Shown piece by piece: positions 1 to 9,152 of a DNA stretch of 64,000 nt. Below the pieces are notes generated by a model. It was not told the origin of the DNA and ran no database searches. It saw nothing but the letters and a program-made list of their open reading frames with translations. Source of the DNA: Promicromonospora iranensis (GTDB lineage Bacteria; Actinomycetota; Actinomycetes; Actinomycetales; Cellulomonadaceae); the NCBI RefSeq assembly GCF_028994775.1, contig NZ_JAJQMN010000007.1, forward strand, positions 248,001 through 312,000. The letters are read 5' to 3'. The first letter of the stretch is position 1; each line of letters starts with the position of its first letter. A program made the position numbers and the translations under genes.

Positions 1-243
1 GACGTCGCCGATCTCGGCGACGAACTGCGGGTGCTCGTTCAGCCAGGCCTCGCGTGCGCGCCAGTCCCAGCTGATCCAGTGGTCGACGAGCTCGCGCAGG
101 TAGCCCGCGGTCATGCCCGACGCCGGGCGCCGGGGTGAGTCGTCCAGGATCCGGCTCCGGGCGAGACGCTCGCGCAGATCGGCGAGGACCGGGTCGGGGA
201 CGTGGACCGTGAAGGGGCGCGGGTTGGTCGGCGGCTCGCTCAT
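1..243 (-). CDS. Epoxide hydrolase, N-terminal part (cut by window edge)
   Basis: The frame opens at ATG (243-241) and stays open to the left edge, giving 81 residues. It begins MSEPPTNPRPFTVHVPDPV and continues with LADLRERLARSRI and YLRELVDHWISWDWRAREAWL, the typical layout of the epoxide hydrolase N-terminal (EHN) domain that precedes an alpha/beta-hydrolase fold. The catalytic domain lies outside the window, so activity cannot be judged. A full-length relative with the same N-terminal layout is at 26144-27316. The call rests on recognising the EHN pattern. Confidence 0.75.
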   Translation of the reverse strand, partial: MSEPPTNPRPFTVHVPDPVLADLRERLARSRILDDSPRRPASGMTAGYLRELVDHWISWDWRAREAWLNEHPQFVAEIGDV

Positions 244-309
244 GAGGACGACGCTATGCCGAGCCACTGACATCGACGGGGAGGACCCGCTGCCCGGGAG
301 GGTCGTTGC

Positions 310-576
310 CTACGGGGCCGGTGGTGCGGCTCGCTCGAGGAGTGCCCGGGTCGCGGCGTCGATGTTCTTCACGAGCTTGTGCACCCCGTCGAGGAAGATG
401 ACGAGGCCGACCAGGAAGAGCGTGAGCCCGACGATCACGGCCGGCGCCGAGACGGCGGGGCCCCAGATCATGAGCGCTGCCCCCAGGATCAGCCCGCCCA
501 GACCGAGAGTGATCGGACCGGCGGACCGGTGGGCCGTCGTCGGCCATGTCGTCGCCTGCTGAGTCGTGTCGGTCAT
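310..576 (-). CDS. Small two-helix membrane protein
   Basis: This 88-residue protein begins MTDTTQQATTWPTTAHRSAG and has two hydrophobic stretches (GLGGLILGAALMIWG and APAVIVGLTLFLVGLVIFLDGV), followed by a short charged amphipathic tail (HKLVKNIDAATRALLERA). It is probably an integral membrane protein with a cytoplasmic tail. An alternative ATG three codons upstream (585) has no better ribosome site; the weak GTGGGG before 576 slightly favours the shorter form. I do not recognise a family. It stands between the edge epoxide hydrolase and the M6 protease, both on the same strand, with no sign of coupling. Confidence 0.6.
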   Translation of the reverse strand: MTDTTQQATTWPTTAHRSAGPITLGLGGLILGAALMIWGPAVSAPAVIVGLTLFLVGLVIFLDGVHKLVKNIDAATRALLERAAPPAP

Positions 577-643
577 GCCCCACATCGTCGTGGCCGGGGA
601 ACGCCCTGGCCAGAGGCTGGCCGGGTGAACCGCGCACCGCCCG

Positions 644-1882
644 TCAGGGGGTCAGGGAGACGGTGAGCATGTGTGCCGGGGCCTTGTGGAAGGTGAGCAC
701 GGCGCCCGTCGTCGGCTCGGTCCAGGACGTGCCCGGGGCGAACGGTGCGTCGTCCAGGCCGTCCGCCGATCCTGGCGTCGAGTCGATCACCCGGACCGGG
801 CCCTCGCCCGAGCTCACGGAGGTGTCGACCGTGTAGACGAGGGCGCCGCTCGCAGCGATGTCCCGGTCGTAGCCGATGGCCTGCCGGTTCTCGACGACGA
901 CGGCGCGGGTCGCCGACACCGGGTACACCAGCATCCTGTCGCGGCCCGGGTGCGGGTCGCCCGACTCCGCGACAGGGCTCAGCCGGGCGCGGGTGGCTCG
1001 CTCGGGAACCGCGCAGACCACCTGCTCGTCGTCGAGCCAGCCGAGCTGCCACCGGTGCCAGGCGAGGTACTCCGGAGCCTGCCCCGAGATCAGGCCCATC
1101 AGGTCCCAGCCGCCGGCCGCCGCGTGCCAGTTCCCCGGGTCCTCCGGTGGCGCCTCGAACAGGTACAGGTCGGGCAGGCCGAGGCTGTGCCCCGTCTCGT
1201 GCGCCAGGACCAGCCCGCCCCAGCGCCACTGGTCGTACCCGAACGTGACGGCGTGCGTGAGGTGGTTGCCGTCGGCGGTGACGTCCAGGAAGTTCGTCGT
1301 CGGCGAGTAGGTGATGTTCGGCGCCTGCTTCGTGGCGGACACCCAGACCACGTCCACGTCGGAGAAGTCGAAGGTGTCGTCGGCCGCCGCTATCGCGTCG
1401 CCGATGTAGCGCACGTGGTCCTCGTACGTCAGCCCTCGTTCGAACGGGTAGGCGGTGGACGGCTCGGGCATGCGTACCCAGCCGTCCGACGTCGTGGTGG
1501 TGACCTCGAGCCGGCCACCCGAGACCCGTTCCAGGTACTCGATGCCCGACGCGAGGTTGGCCTCGGCCTCGTCGAACGAGCCGGCGGGCGCCGGATGGTC
1601 CTCGAAGTCGACGAAGAGCTGCGCCGCCTTGAGCGTGCCGACCGCGGGGAGCGCCTGCTCGTCGACCGGGAAGCCGGAGCCGAGCCCGTCGACGGCGGCG
1701 GGCAGCTGGCAGTCCGCCGCCGAGGCGGGCTGTGCTGCCACGGGGAGGGCTGTCGCAGGGACGACTGTCGCGGCGGTCCCGAGCAGCCCCAGGGCCAGAC
1801 CGGCGGCCACCGCGCCGCGGACAGCAGGGCGGACAGTTTGGCGGACAGGAGGGCGAGTTCGGCGCTGGACGTGCTGGTGCAT
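644..1882 (-). CDS. Secreted M6-type zinc metalloprotease
   Basis: The protein has 412 residues. An Arg-rich N-terminus is followed by a hydrophobic segment (AVAAGLALGLLGTAATVV) and an Ala-rich cleavage region near residues 44-56, so it is secreted. The catalytic zinc motif HETGHSLGLPD spans residues 228-238 (HExxHxxGxxD), as in M6 immune-inhibitor-A-like proteases, and a GGWDLMG segment follows, typical of M6 proteins. It lies 87 bases downstream of the second arabinofuranosidase on the same strand, the gap being filled by 17-bp tandem repeats. In context it may cut plant cell-wall (glyco)proteins outside the cell to feed the adjacent peptide transporter; that role is inference. Confidence 0.82.
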   Translation of the reverse strand: MHQHVQRRTRPPVRQTVRPAVRGAVAAGLALGLLGTAATVVPATALPVAAQPASAADCQLPAAVDGLGSGFPVDEQALPAVGTLKAAQLFVDFEDHPAPAGSFDEAEANLASGIEYLERVSGGRLEVTTTTSDGWVRMPEPSTAYPFERGLTYEDHVRYIGDAIAAADDTFDFSDVDVVWVSATKQAPNITYSPTTNFLDVTADGNHLTHAVTFGYDQWRWGGLVLAHETGHSLGLPDLYLFEAPPEDPGNWHAAAGGWDLMGLISGQAPEYLAWHRWQLGWLDDEQVVCAVPERATRARLSPVAESGDPHPGRDRMLVYPVSATRAVVVENRQAIGYDRDIAASGALVYTVDTSVSSGEGPVRVIDSTPGSADGLDDAPFAPGTSWTEPTTGAVLTFHKAPAHMLTVSLTP

Positions 1883-1926
1883 GAGGTTCCCAACTCCTTC
1901 GTTGTCGTGCTCGTGCGGCTGTAGCT

Positions 1927-1970
1927 CTCGTGCGGTTCCCGGACTCGTGCGGTTCCCGGATTCGTGCGGT
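1927..1970. repeat. 17-bp tandem repeat next to a stop codon
   Basis: CTCGTGCGGTTCCCGGA occurs twice without a gap (1927-1943, 1944-1960), followed by a partial copy (TTCGTGCGGT, 1961-1970) that touches the stop codon of the upstream arabinofuranosidase (stop at 1970-1972, minus strand). A further CTCGTGCGG lies just before, at about 1910. It fills most of the gap to the M6 protease gene. Confidence 0.85.
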
Positions 1971-4693
1971 CAGCCGGCAGGCGGGAGCTCGAGGGTCCGT
2001 ACCGGCTCCTCGTTGCCCGCCCGGTCGGTGGCGGTGAACTCGATGACCTGTGGCGTGTCGCCCAGGGCGCGCGTGAACGGTTCGCGGAAGGTCGCCCAGA
2101 ACGTGTCCGGTCCCTTCCACCGGATGCTGTCCACGCCGGAGACGTCGTCCGTGGCGGCGAGGTTGATCTCGACGCCCCGCGGGCCCAGTCGCCGGGCGGT
2201 GGCGGTGGTCACGGGCGGCGTGGTGTCGACGCTGATCTCGCTGACGACGTGCCGCTCGCGCCCGTCGCGGTCGACGGCGCGCGCGGTGACCGTGTGCACA
2301 CCGTCGCCGAGGCGCAACGGCTCCGGTCCGGCCGCGACCCAGGGGCCGTCGCCGACGCGGACCTCGACGGTGGGCTCGCCGACGTCGGCCCGCCCCGTGA
2401 CGGTGAGCTCGGCCGGCCCGTGGTACCAGCCCGTGACGCCGGGCGCCGTGGCCGGGACCACCTCGACGCGGGGCGCCGAGCCGTCCCGCGCCGCGGTGGG
2501 TGCCTCGGCCAGGAGCGCGGCCTCCTCGCGCGCGGCCTCCGCCTCGGCCGCACCCGCTGCCCCGCCGACGCCGTAGCCCGCGTCCCGCCCGACGCCGGAG
2601 CGTGCGGCGGCCCGCAGTACGTCGGCGGCCTCGGCCGCGCTCAGCAGCCCGAGCCCGACGAACTCGTGGGCCGTGCGCAGCACCGCCCGGAGGAACCCGG
2701 CCCGCGAGGGGAAGCCGCCGTCCGACCAGAGGACGTCGAGGAACGTGCTGCCGTCCCGGCGGGCCACGTTCGGCACGCCGGAGTCGGCCCCCGGCCCCGC
2801 GAACGCGATGCGGCCGTCCGACCGGCGCAGGTACATGTGGTACCGGGCGTCGGACCCGGACCATGCGGGCTCCAGCACGAGGTCACCGAGCCGCCACGTC
2901 CCGTCGTCGTCCGGTGTGAGCGGGGCGTCGAGCGTCCCGTCGAGGCGCCGCCAGGTCGCGGCGGCCACCGGGAGCCAGGTGGTGGCGGCGCTGCGTGCCA
3001 GCAGCACCGTCGGCCCGAGCTCCAGCGTCACCAGGGAGGTGTCGTCGGGCGCCGGGACCTCGCGGAGGGTCAGCGGCATGCGGATCTCGACCACGGTGCC
3101 CGGGCGCCAGTCGCGCCGCAGCGAGACGTACCGCCCGGGGACGGCGTCCACGGGCTGCGGCTCACCGTCGACGGTCACGGTGACGGCACTTCCGGGCCCG
3201 TTGGTGACCCAGCCCGGGACCCGCAGCCGCAGGTCCAGGTCGCCGGTGGCGTCCACACGGATCCGGCTGCCGCCCTCCAGCGGGTAGGCGGTCTCCTGGA
3301 CGAGGCGGACGTCCTGCTCGGCCCAGTGCACGGCGGAGGCCAGGTAGAGGTTGACCCAGACGGTGCGGTCCGCGCCGGCCACCGACCGGAAGTAGACGGA
3401 GTCCTGGTACTTGACGTGGTTCTCCAGGCCCGTGCCGCCGCAGCAGGTACCGACGTTGTCGTACTCGCGCAGCGCCCCCGGGTGCACCGGGAACATGTAC
3501 GTGACCTCCGGGGAGTCGTCCGAGTCGACGTCGCGCCGCGAGCCGAGGACCTGGTTGGTGACCGCCCGCTCGTAGTACTCGGCGTACCGGGGATCGCCGG
3601 TACGCCCGAACAGGGCACGGGCGAGCTTGAGCATGTTGTACGCCACGCAGGTCTCGGCGTTCCGGTTGCCGATGTCGCCCGCGACGGCGCCCGCCGGGCC
3701 CCACAGCTCGTTCTCGCCCGAACCCCCGTGCGCGAACGTGCGGCCCGGGACGAGCATGTCCCAGATATTGACGACAGCGTCCAGGTAGCGGGCCTCGCCC
3801 GTCAGGTCGTGCAGGCCGAGATAGCCCAGCAGTGTCGCGGCGTGCTGGTTGGCGTGCATGCCGTCCAGCACGTCGCGGCCCGACGCCGCGGCGTCCAGCA
3901 GCGAGTCCAGGTCGAAGAGCCGAGCGGTCTCGACGAAGCTCCTGTCGCCCGTCAGCACCGCGAGGTCGCACAGGACCTCGTTCATGCCGCCGGCCTCGCC
4001 CGCGATGTAGAGGGACCACATGTCCCGGCGCTGCTCCGCGGGCAGCACCGAGAGCCGGCCGTGCACCCACCGCCCCATGTCGGCGGCGATGTCCAGCGCC
4101 GTCCGCGACCCCGCGTGCCGGTACGCGTCGAGCAGCCCGGCCATGATCTTGTGGCACGTGTAGTACGGCGCCCAGATCTCGCCGTACGGGGCGAGCCCTT
4201 CCAGCCTGGAGAACTGCCACTCGCCGTAGGCCGCGAGGAACCCGGGATGGCTGTAGCGGCCCGACGCCGCGAGCGCCTCCTGGACCTCCCGCAGGCCCTC
4301 GACCATGTGGTCGACCTTCTGCTTGAGGATGGCCTTCAGCTCGGCCTGCTCGACGGCGTCGCCCGTACCGCCGTGGGCGAGGGCGAGCATGGACAGGAAG
4401 TGGCCCGCGTAGTGGCCGCGCAGCAGGTTGGCGGTGGGCGCCGCCGCGCGTCCCGGGTACTCGTCGGGGCCCCAGGGCTCCTCGTCCGGGTGGCCGAAGT
4501 CCTCCCAGCCGCCGGGCGGTAGCGCACCGCGTGTGTCCAGGCCGGCGTTCGCCCGGAAGACGGCGAGCATCCGGTCGACCGGGTAGGTGCGCGCCAGGTG
4601 CAGCATCCGGTCCCGGGCGCGCGTGAAGATGCCGTCGTGCAGCGTGACGGCGCCGAGCGGGAACTGCTCGGCGACGGTGATCGGCTCAGGCAT
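1970..4693 (-). CDS. GH127/GH146-like beta-L-arabinofuranosidase with C-terminal Ig-like extension
   Basis: This 907-residue protein of the former DUF1680 family should release L-arabinofuranose from beta-linked arabinosides such as those on hydroxyproline. The catalytic (alpha/alpha)6 part covers roughly residues 1-640. It shows NAETC (Glu347, Cys349) and GTCCGG (Cys417, Cys418), matching the Zn-binding Glu/Cys set described for HypBA1 of Bifidobacterium longum, in which one Cys is the nucleophile. The YTCHKIMAGLLDAYRHAG segment is more like the GH146 branch. After residue about 740 come Ig-like modules ending in a DTTPPVTTA and VEFTATDRAGN pattern. There is no signal peptide, so the enzyme appears cytoplasmic, unusual for a protein with such modules. 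The start overlaps the M24B gene end by 8 bases. Confidence 0.85.
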   Translation of the reverse strand: MPEPITVAEQFPLGAVTLHDGIFTRARDRMLHLARTYPVDRMLAVFRANAGLDTRGALPPGGWEDFGHPDEEPWGPDEYPGRAAAPTANLLRGHYAGHFLSMLALAHGGTGDAVEQAELKAILKQKVDHMVEGLREVQEALAASGRYSHPGFLAAYGEWQFSRLEGLAPYGEIWAPYYTCHKIMAGLLDAYRHAGSRTALDIAADMGRWVHGRLSVLPAEQRRDMWSLYIAGEAGGMNEVLCDLAVLTGDRSFVETARLFDLDSLLDAAASGRDVLDGMHANQHAATLLGYLGLHDLTGEARYLDAVVNIWDMLVPGRTFAHGGSGENELWGPAGAVAGDIGNRNAETCVAYNMLKLARALFGRTGDPRYAEYYERAVTNQVLGSRRDVDSDDSPEVTYMFPVHPGALREYDNVGTCCGGTGLENHVKYQDSVYFRSVAGADRTVWVNLYLASAVHWAEQDVRLVQETAYPLEGGSRIRVDATGDLDLRLRVPGWVTNGPGSAVTVTVDGEPQPVDAVPGRYVSLRRDWRPGTVVEIRMPLTLREVPAPDDTSLVTLELGPTVLLARSAATTWLPVAAATWRRLDGTLDAPLTPDDDGTWRLGDLVLEPAWSGSDARYHMYLRRSDGRIAFAGPGADSGVPNVARRDGSTFLDVLWSDGGFPSRAGFLRAVLRTAHEFVGLGLLSAAEAADVLRAAARSGVGRDAGYGVGGAAGAAEAEAAREEAALLAEAPTAARDGSAPRVEVVPATAPGVTGWYHGPAELTVTGRADVGEPTVEVRVGDGPWVAAGPEPLRLGDGVHTVTARAVDRDGRERHVVSEISVDTTPPVTTATARRLGPRGVEINLAATDDVSGVDSIRWKGPDTFWATFREPFTRALGDTPQVIEFTATDRAGNEEPVRTLELPPAG

Positions 4694-6128
4694 CGCCGAT
4701 CCGCTCCGTGGTCCAGCGCTCGATGCCGGCGGCGTCGATGGGGAGGGCGTCGGACAGCACCTCGGCGCCGTCGGCCGTGACCAGCAGGTCGTCCTCCAGG
4801 CGGACGCCGATGCCGCGCAGCTCGGGTGGCACGGTCTCGTCGTGCGCGTGGAAGTACAGGCCCGGCTCGACGGTCATGACCACGCCCGGCGCCAGGGGCG
4901 CCGCCTGGTAGGTCGGGTAGTCGGAGTGGGCGCAGTCGTGCACGTCGAGCCCGAGGTGGTGGCCGATGCCGCAGACGAGCCAGCGCCGGTGCTGCTGCCC
5001 GCCGGGGGAGAGGGCCTCGTCGACGGAGACGTCCAGGAGGTCCCAGTCGTGCAGCCCCTGGGCGATCACCTCCATCGACGCGAAGTGGAAGTCGAGGTAC
5101 TCGACCCCCGGGCGGATCTGCGCCATCCCCGCGCGGTGCGCCTTCTCGACCAGGTCGTGCACCTCGCGCTGCACCGGGCTGAAGCTGCCCGACGGCGGGA
5201 TCGTCCGCGTCACGTCCGCCGTGTACAAGGAGTTCGCCTCGACCCCCATGTCGAGCAGCAGCGGCATGTCGGGCAGCACCGGCCCGTCGCAGCGCACCCA
5301 GTGCAGGGTCGGCGCGTGCGGCCCGGAGCCGACGATGGTCGTGTACCCCGGCCCGTTGCCGAACGTGCGGGCGTGCCGGTCGAACGTCCCCTGCAGCCAG
5401 CGCTCACCCAGCCCGCCGATCGCGCGCGGCAGCTCGGCGACCACCGCCTCGAATCCGCTCACCGTGTGGTCGACGGCCTCGCGCAGCTGGGCGATCTCCC
5501 AGTCGTCCTTGATCATCCTCAGGTCCGAGAGGGCCCGGGCCAGGTCCTCGGACGGCTTCAGGCCGAACCGGCGCACCAGGGCGTCGTCGACCGACGGCGC
5601 CGCGAGCGCCCCGTCCATCGTCCCGAGCACCGTGTCGAGCGCGGACAGCGGCTCGACGGCGATGCCGAACGCCTCCGCCCAGTCGGACAGGTCGGGCGAC
5701 GGGCCGACCCAGAGCTCGCCGTAGGCGGCGTTGCCGAAGAACGCACTGTCGCCCGGCTTGGCCGGCGGCGGCAGGTAGAGCGTCGCGTCGTGTCCGCCGC
5801 CGCTCGCCCGGAGCACGAGCACGCCGTCCTCGGCCTGCGCGCCCGTGAGCCAGACGAAGTCGCTGTCGGCGCGGAACCCGTACTGCACGTCACCGTTGCG
5901 CAGGCTCGCGCGTCCAGCACCTACCACGACGTCGCTCGCGCCGATCCGCTCCGACAGCCGGCGGCGGTGCTCGGCGGCGGCCGCCGGAGCTCCGGGGGTC
6001 ACCGGCACGACGACGTCGGGCGCGCCCCAGCCCTGCTCCATGTGGGCGTTGAACGCCGCGCTCTCGACCAGCCGGGGCGCGCGGGTGCCTGCGTAGGGGG
6101 GCCGGCCAGGGTTGGTGTGATGGCTCAT
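4686..6128 (-). CDS. Xaa-Pro aminopeptidase (peptidase M24B)
   Basis: The 480-residue protein has an N-terminal creatinase-like/AMP_N domain (about 1-170) and a C-terminal pita-bread M24 domain. Metal ligands are visible in order: Asp of LLLDMGVEANSLYTADVTR (two Asp), His of GIGHHLGLDVHD, Glu of VEPGLYF, and Glu of RLEDDLLVT. Such enzymes remove an N-terminal residue preceding proline, and here possibly hydroxyproline. ATG at 6128 is chosen because ATGA joins it to the end of the preceding peptidase gene (stop 6125-6127). With no signal peptide it should act on imported peptides in the cytoplasm. An upstream open extension exists but lies inside the preceding gene. Confidence 0.9.
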   Translation of the reverse strand: MSHHTNPGRPPYAGTRAPRLVESAAFNAHMEQGWGAPDVVVPVTPGAPAAAAEHRRRLSERIGASDVVVGAGRASLRNGDVQYGFRADSDFVWLTGAQAEDGVLVLRASGGGHDATLYLPPPAKPGDSAFFGNAAYGELWVGPSPDLSDWAEAFGIAVEPLSALDTVLGTMDGALAAPSVDDALVRRFGLKPSEDLARALSDLRMIKDDWEIAQLREAVDHTVSGFEAVVAELPRAIGGLGERWLQGTFDRHARTFGNGPGYTTIVGSGPHAPTLHWVRCDGPVLPDMPLLLDMGVEANSLYTADVTRTIPPSGSFSPVQREVHDLVEKAHRAGMAQIRPGVEYLDFHFASMEVIAQGLHDWDLLDVSVDEALSPGGQQHRRWLVCGIGHHLGLDVHDCAHSDYPTYQAAPLAPGVVMTVEPGLYFHAHDETVPPELRGIGVRLEDDLLVTADGAEVLSDALPIDAAGIERWTTERIGDA

Positions 6129-7417
6129 CGGATCTCTCCTCCTCGGTCGCGGACCAGCTCCCGCAGCCGGGTGAACACCCGCGGGTCGCCGATGCCGTCG
6201 TGCTCGTACTCGTTGGTCACCCACGCCTGCGACGACCCGACCCGCGAGAGCGTGGCGAGCTGCAGGCCGGAGTCGACGAACATGTCGTCGTGATAGACCA
6301 CCGCGGCGACCGGCACCTCGTTCGCAACCAGGCGGTCCAGGTCGTACAACGGCGGCCAGTCCGGGCGCGCCGCCAGCTCGTGCACGGCGGGCGCGAACGG
6401 CCGCAGCAGGCGGATCTCCTCGAACATCCACGGGAACGCCATCTCGCCCGTGAACAGCAGCGGACGGCGGTCCGGGCCGAACTCCGGCCGCCGGTCCCGC
6501 TCCGCCTGCGCCGCCCATGCGAGCGGCCCGTTGCCGCCGTGCCCGTAGATCGACTCCTGCAGCGTCCAGAACAGCGGGCCGTCCGCCTGCGACGTCCGCA
6601 CCATCGCCTCCTGCAGGAACCCCGCCGACAACCGGCCGGGCCGGGCGAACGCCTTCTCCACCAACCAGTGCAGCCGCTCGGGCCCTGGCTTCATGCCCAG
6701 GTCGATCCCCATGGACTGGAACCGGTGCACGGTCAGCACGTCACCGTCCGGCAGCCGGACGTCGCCCTCGGCGAGCCGGTCCGCGACCGCCGCCACCGCG
6801 CCGTCGTCGGCCGGGTAACGCCGGTAGAACTCGCCGGTGCGCGCGGCCACCCGGCCGAACGTCCGGCGGTACACCTCCGCGGCGTCCGGCGGCGTACCCG
6901 GCACCCCGCCCGCGACGTAGCACGCGCGCAGCGCCTCCGGCGCGACCGACAGGTAGGTCAGCGTGATCCAGCCGCCGAAGCTCTGCGCGAGCGTGGCCCA
7001 CGTCCGCCCGCCGTACACGCGCGCCCGGACCTCCTCCAGGTCCGCGACGATCGAGTCCGCCCGGAAGCACGCCAGGAGGTCCGCGCCCTCGCGCGCGCCC
7101 AGCCCCGCCAGCACCGCACCGTCCAGCGGCGTGCTGCCACCCGTCCCGCGCTGGTCCACCAGCACCACGCGGTAGTCGCGCAGTGCCACGTCCAGCCAGC
7201 CGTCCCGCCGCAGCGGGCGCGGGTTCGCGCCGCCCGGACCACCCTGCAGGTACACCAGCAGCGGCAGGTCGTCCCGGTCCTCAGCCGGATCCACCAGCTC
7301 ACGGACGAGCAGCTCCACCTCCCCGGACAGGCGACCCGACCGGTCCAGCGGCACCGCGAGACGGCGCTCGCGGACGCCGACGCCGCGGAGCAGGTAGGAC
7401 GTCCAGCCCGCGCTCAT
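6125..7417 (-). CDS. Proline iminopeptidase-like alpha/beta hydrolase (S33)
   Basis: The 430-residue protein carries the S33 hallmarks: oxyanion-hole segment YLQGGPGGANPRP (about 56-68), DQRGTGGS (88-95) and a nucleophile elbow AQSFGG with Ser146. Family members cleave N-terminal proline from peptides; some accept hydroxyproline. The start MSAGW at 7417 is fixed by an ATGA overlap with the ATPase gene upstream (stop 7414-7416). It sits between the peptide transporter ATPases and the Xaa-Pro aminopeptidase, so the two enzymes could together strip Pro/Hyp-rich oligopeptides after import. Substrate preference is inferred from context. Confidence 0.87.
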   Translation of the reverse strand: MSAGWTSYLLRGVGVRERRLAVPLDRSGRLSGEVELLVRELVDPAEDRDDLPLLVYLQGGPGGANPRPLRRDGWLDVALRDYRVVLVDQRGTGGSTPLDGAVLAGLGAREGADLLACFRADSIVADLEEVRARVYGGRTWATLAQSFGGWITLTYLSVAPEALRACYVAGGVPGTPPDAAEVYRRTFGRVAARTGEFYRRYPADDGAVAAVADRLAEGDVRLPDGDVLTVHRFQSMGIDLGMKPGPERLHWLVEKAFARPGRLSAGFLQEAMVRTSQADGPLFWTLQESIYGHGGNGPLAWAAQAERDRRPEFGPDRRPLLFTGEMAFPWMFEEIRLLRPFAPAVHELAARPDWPPLYDLDRLVANEVPVAAVVYHDDMFVDSGLQLATLSRVGSSQAWVTNEYEHDGIGDPRVFTRLRELVRDRGGEIR

Positions 7418-8265
7418 GAGGTGGCCCCCGCGGACCGGCCCGCGTTCGCCCGCCGCTGCCGCTCCCATTCGGGGCGGATGCGCGGGACGGCGTCGAGCAG
7501 CTTGCGCGTGTACTCGTGCCGCGGCGCGTCGAAGACGGCGTCGCGCGCACCTTCCTCGACGACCTGCCCCTGCGTCATCACCGCCACCCGGGTGGCGATC
7601 TGCCGCACCACCGCCAGGTCGTGCGCGATGAACAGGTACGTCAGGCCCTCCTCGCGCTGCAGTTCACGGAGCAGGTTGATGACCTGCGCCTGGACCGACA
7701 CGTCGAGCGCGGAGACCGCCTCGTCGCACACCACGACCCGCGGGCTCACCGCCAGCGCGCGGGCGATCCCGATGCGCTGCGCCTGCCCGCCGGAGAACTG
7801 CGCGGGGTACTTCTGCGAGTGGTCGGGGTCGAGCCCCACCCGCTCCATGAGGGAACGGGTGAACGCGCGGGCGCCGCCCGGGACCGGCCGCTGCTGGTAG
7901 AGCAGGGGAGCGGTGACGATCCGCTCCACGGTGTGCCGCGGGTTGAGCGAGGAGAACGGGTCCTGGAACACGACCTGCACCTCGCTGCGGAAGCGGTTCA
8001 GCGCGGACCGCTTCAGCGCGGTCACGTCCTCGCCGTCGAGCTCGACCGTGCCGGACGTGACGTCCAGCAGGCGTGCGGCGAGCCGCGCCGTCGTCGACTT
8101 GCCCGACCCGGACTCGCCGACCAGGGCGAGCGTCTCGCCCGCGCGGATCTCGAAGCTCACGTCGTCCACCGCCCGGAAGGTGGCCGGACGGCGCAGCAGG
8201 CCGCCGGTACCCATGACCGGGAACTCCTTGACCAGGTTCGTGGCTCTCAGGAGCGGCTCGCTCAT
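7414..8265 (-). CDS. oppF: Peptide ABC transporter ATPase (OppF type)
   Basis: The 283-residue ATPase has Walker A GESGSGKST, a Q-loop (VVFQDPFSSLNPRHTV), signature FSGGQAQRIGIARAL, Walker B VVVCDEAVSALDVSVQ and H-loop FIAHDLAVVRQ. The C-terminal RHEYTRKLLDAVP stretch is the oligopeptide-binding tail of Opp/Dpp ATPases. It is the second ATPase of the transporter and overlaps its partner through ATGA (start 8265, partner stop 8262-8264). It powers import of oligopeptides at the cytoplasmic membrane. Confidence 0.92.
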   Translation of the reverse strand: MSEPLLRATNLVKEFPVMGTGGLLRRPATFRAVDDVSFEIRAGETLALVGESGSGKSTTARLAARLLDVTSGTVELDGEDVTALKRSALNRFRSEVQVVFQDPFSSLNPRHTVERIVTAPLLYQQRPVPGGARAFTRSLMERVGLDPDHSQKYPAQFSGGQAQRIGIARALAVSPRVVVCDEAVSALDVSVQAQVINLLRELQREEGLTYLFIAHDLAVVRQIATRVAVMTQGQVVEEGARDAVFDAPRHEYTRKLLDAVPRIRPEWERQRRANAGRSAGATS

Positions 8266-9152
8266 GCGGGACCTCCGTTCTCGGTGGCAGTGTTCTCGGT
8301 GGCCGGGCTCGTGGTGGCAGCATCCGGCACCACGGCGCGCAGCTCGCCGATCTCGTCGTCGATGCGGGGTACGGCGTCGAGCAGCGCCTGGGTGTACGGG
8401 TGCCGCGGGTCGGTGAAGATCTGCTCGACGGCGCCCCGTTCGACGCACACACCGTCCTTCATGACGACGATGTGGTCGGTGATCTCGCTGACGACCGCCA
8501 GGTCGTGCGTGATCAGGACGAGGCCGGTGCCGGTCTCGCGTCGGATCTCCTGGAGCAGGTCCAGGATCTGGGCCTGCACCGTGACGTCGAGCGCCGTGGT
8601 CGGCTCGTCGGCGATCAGCAGCTCCGGCTCGGTGCTCAGCGCCATCGCGATCATGACGCGCTGGCGCATGCCGCCGGAGAACTGGTGCGGGTAGTGGTTG
8701 ACTCGCACCGCGGCGTCGCGGATGTGCACCCGCTCCAGGGCCGCGATCGCGATCTTGCGCGCCGCCCGGCGGGTCACGCCGGGGCGGTGGGCGCGGTACG
8801 CCTCCTCGATCTGGAGCCCGACGGTGTAGTACGGGTTCAGGGAGGACAGCGGGTCCTGGAAGACCATGGCGACGCGGTCGCCGCGCACACGGCGCAGGTC
8901 GGCCTCGGACATGCCGACGAGCTCACGCCCGCGCAACCGGACGCTCCCGGTGCGGCGCGCCGCCCGGGGCTGCAGGCCCATGATCGCGAGGCTGGTCATC
9001 GACTTGCCCGAGCCGGACTCACCGACGATGCCGAGCGCCCCGCCGGGCTCCAGGTCGAGGTCCAGCGACTTGACCGCGTCGAGCGGGCCGCGCGGCGTGG
9101 GGAAGGTGACCGTCAGGTCGCGCACCTCGAGCAGCATGGGATCGGTCGTCAT
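8262..9152 (-). CDS. oppD: Peptide ABC transporter ATPase (OppD type)
   Basis: The 296-residue ATPase shows Walker A GESGSGKSM, FQDPLSSLNPYYTVG, signature FSGGMRQRVMIAMAL, Walker B LLIADEPTTALDVTVQAQ, and the C-terminal RHPYTQALLDAVP of the oligopeptide family. The start at 9152 (MTTDPMLLEVRDLTV) is set by an ATGA overlap with the permease gene (stop 9149-9151). It pairs with the following ATPase to form the nucleotide-binding heterodimer of the peptide importer. Confidence 0.92.
   Translation of the reverse strand: MTTDPMLLEVRDLTVTFPTPRGPLDAVKSLDLDLEPGGALGIVGESGSGKSMTSLAIMGLQPRAARRTGSVRLRGRELVGMSEADLRRVRGDRVAMVFQDPLSSLNPYYTVGLQIEEAYRAHRPGVTRRAARKIAIAALERVHIRDAAVRVNHYPHQFSGGMRQRVMIAMALSTEPELLIADEPTTALDVTVQAQILDLLQEIRRETGTGLVLITHDLAVVSEITDHIVVMKDGVCVERGAVEQIFTDPRHPYTQALLDAVPRIDDEIGELRAVVPDAATTSPATENTATENGGPA

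Noticed and set aside
573-4522. Very long open frames antisense to, or in another frame of, the M6 protease and GH127 genes
   Set aside because: High GC keeps other frames open; their translations are Arg/Pro/Gly-rich without domains, while the chosen frames show catalytic motifs.
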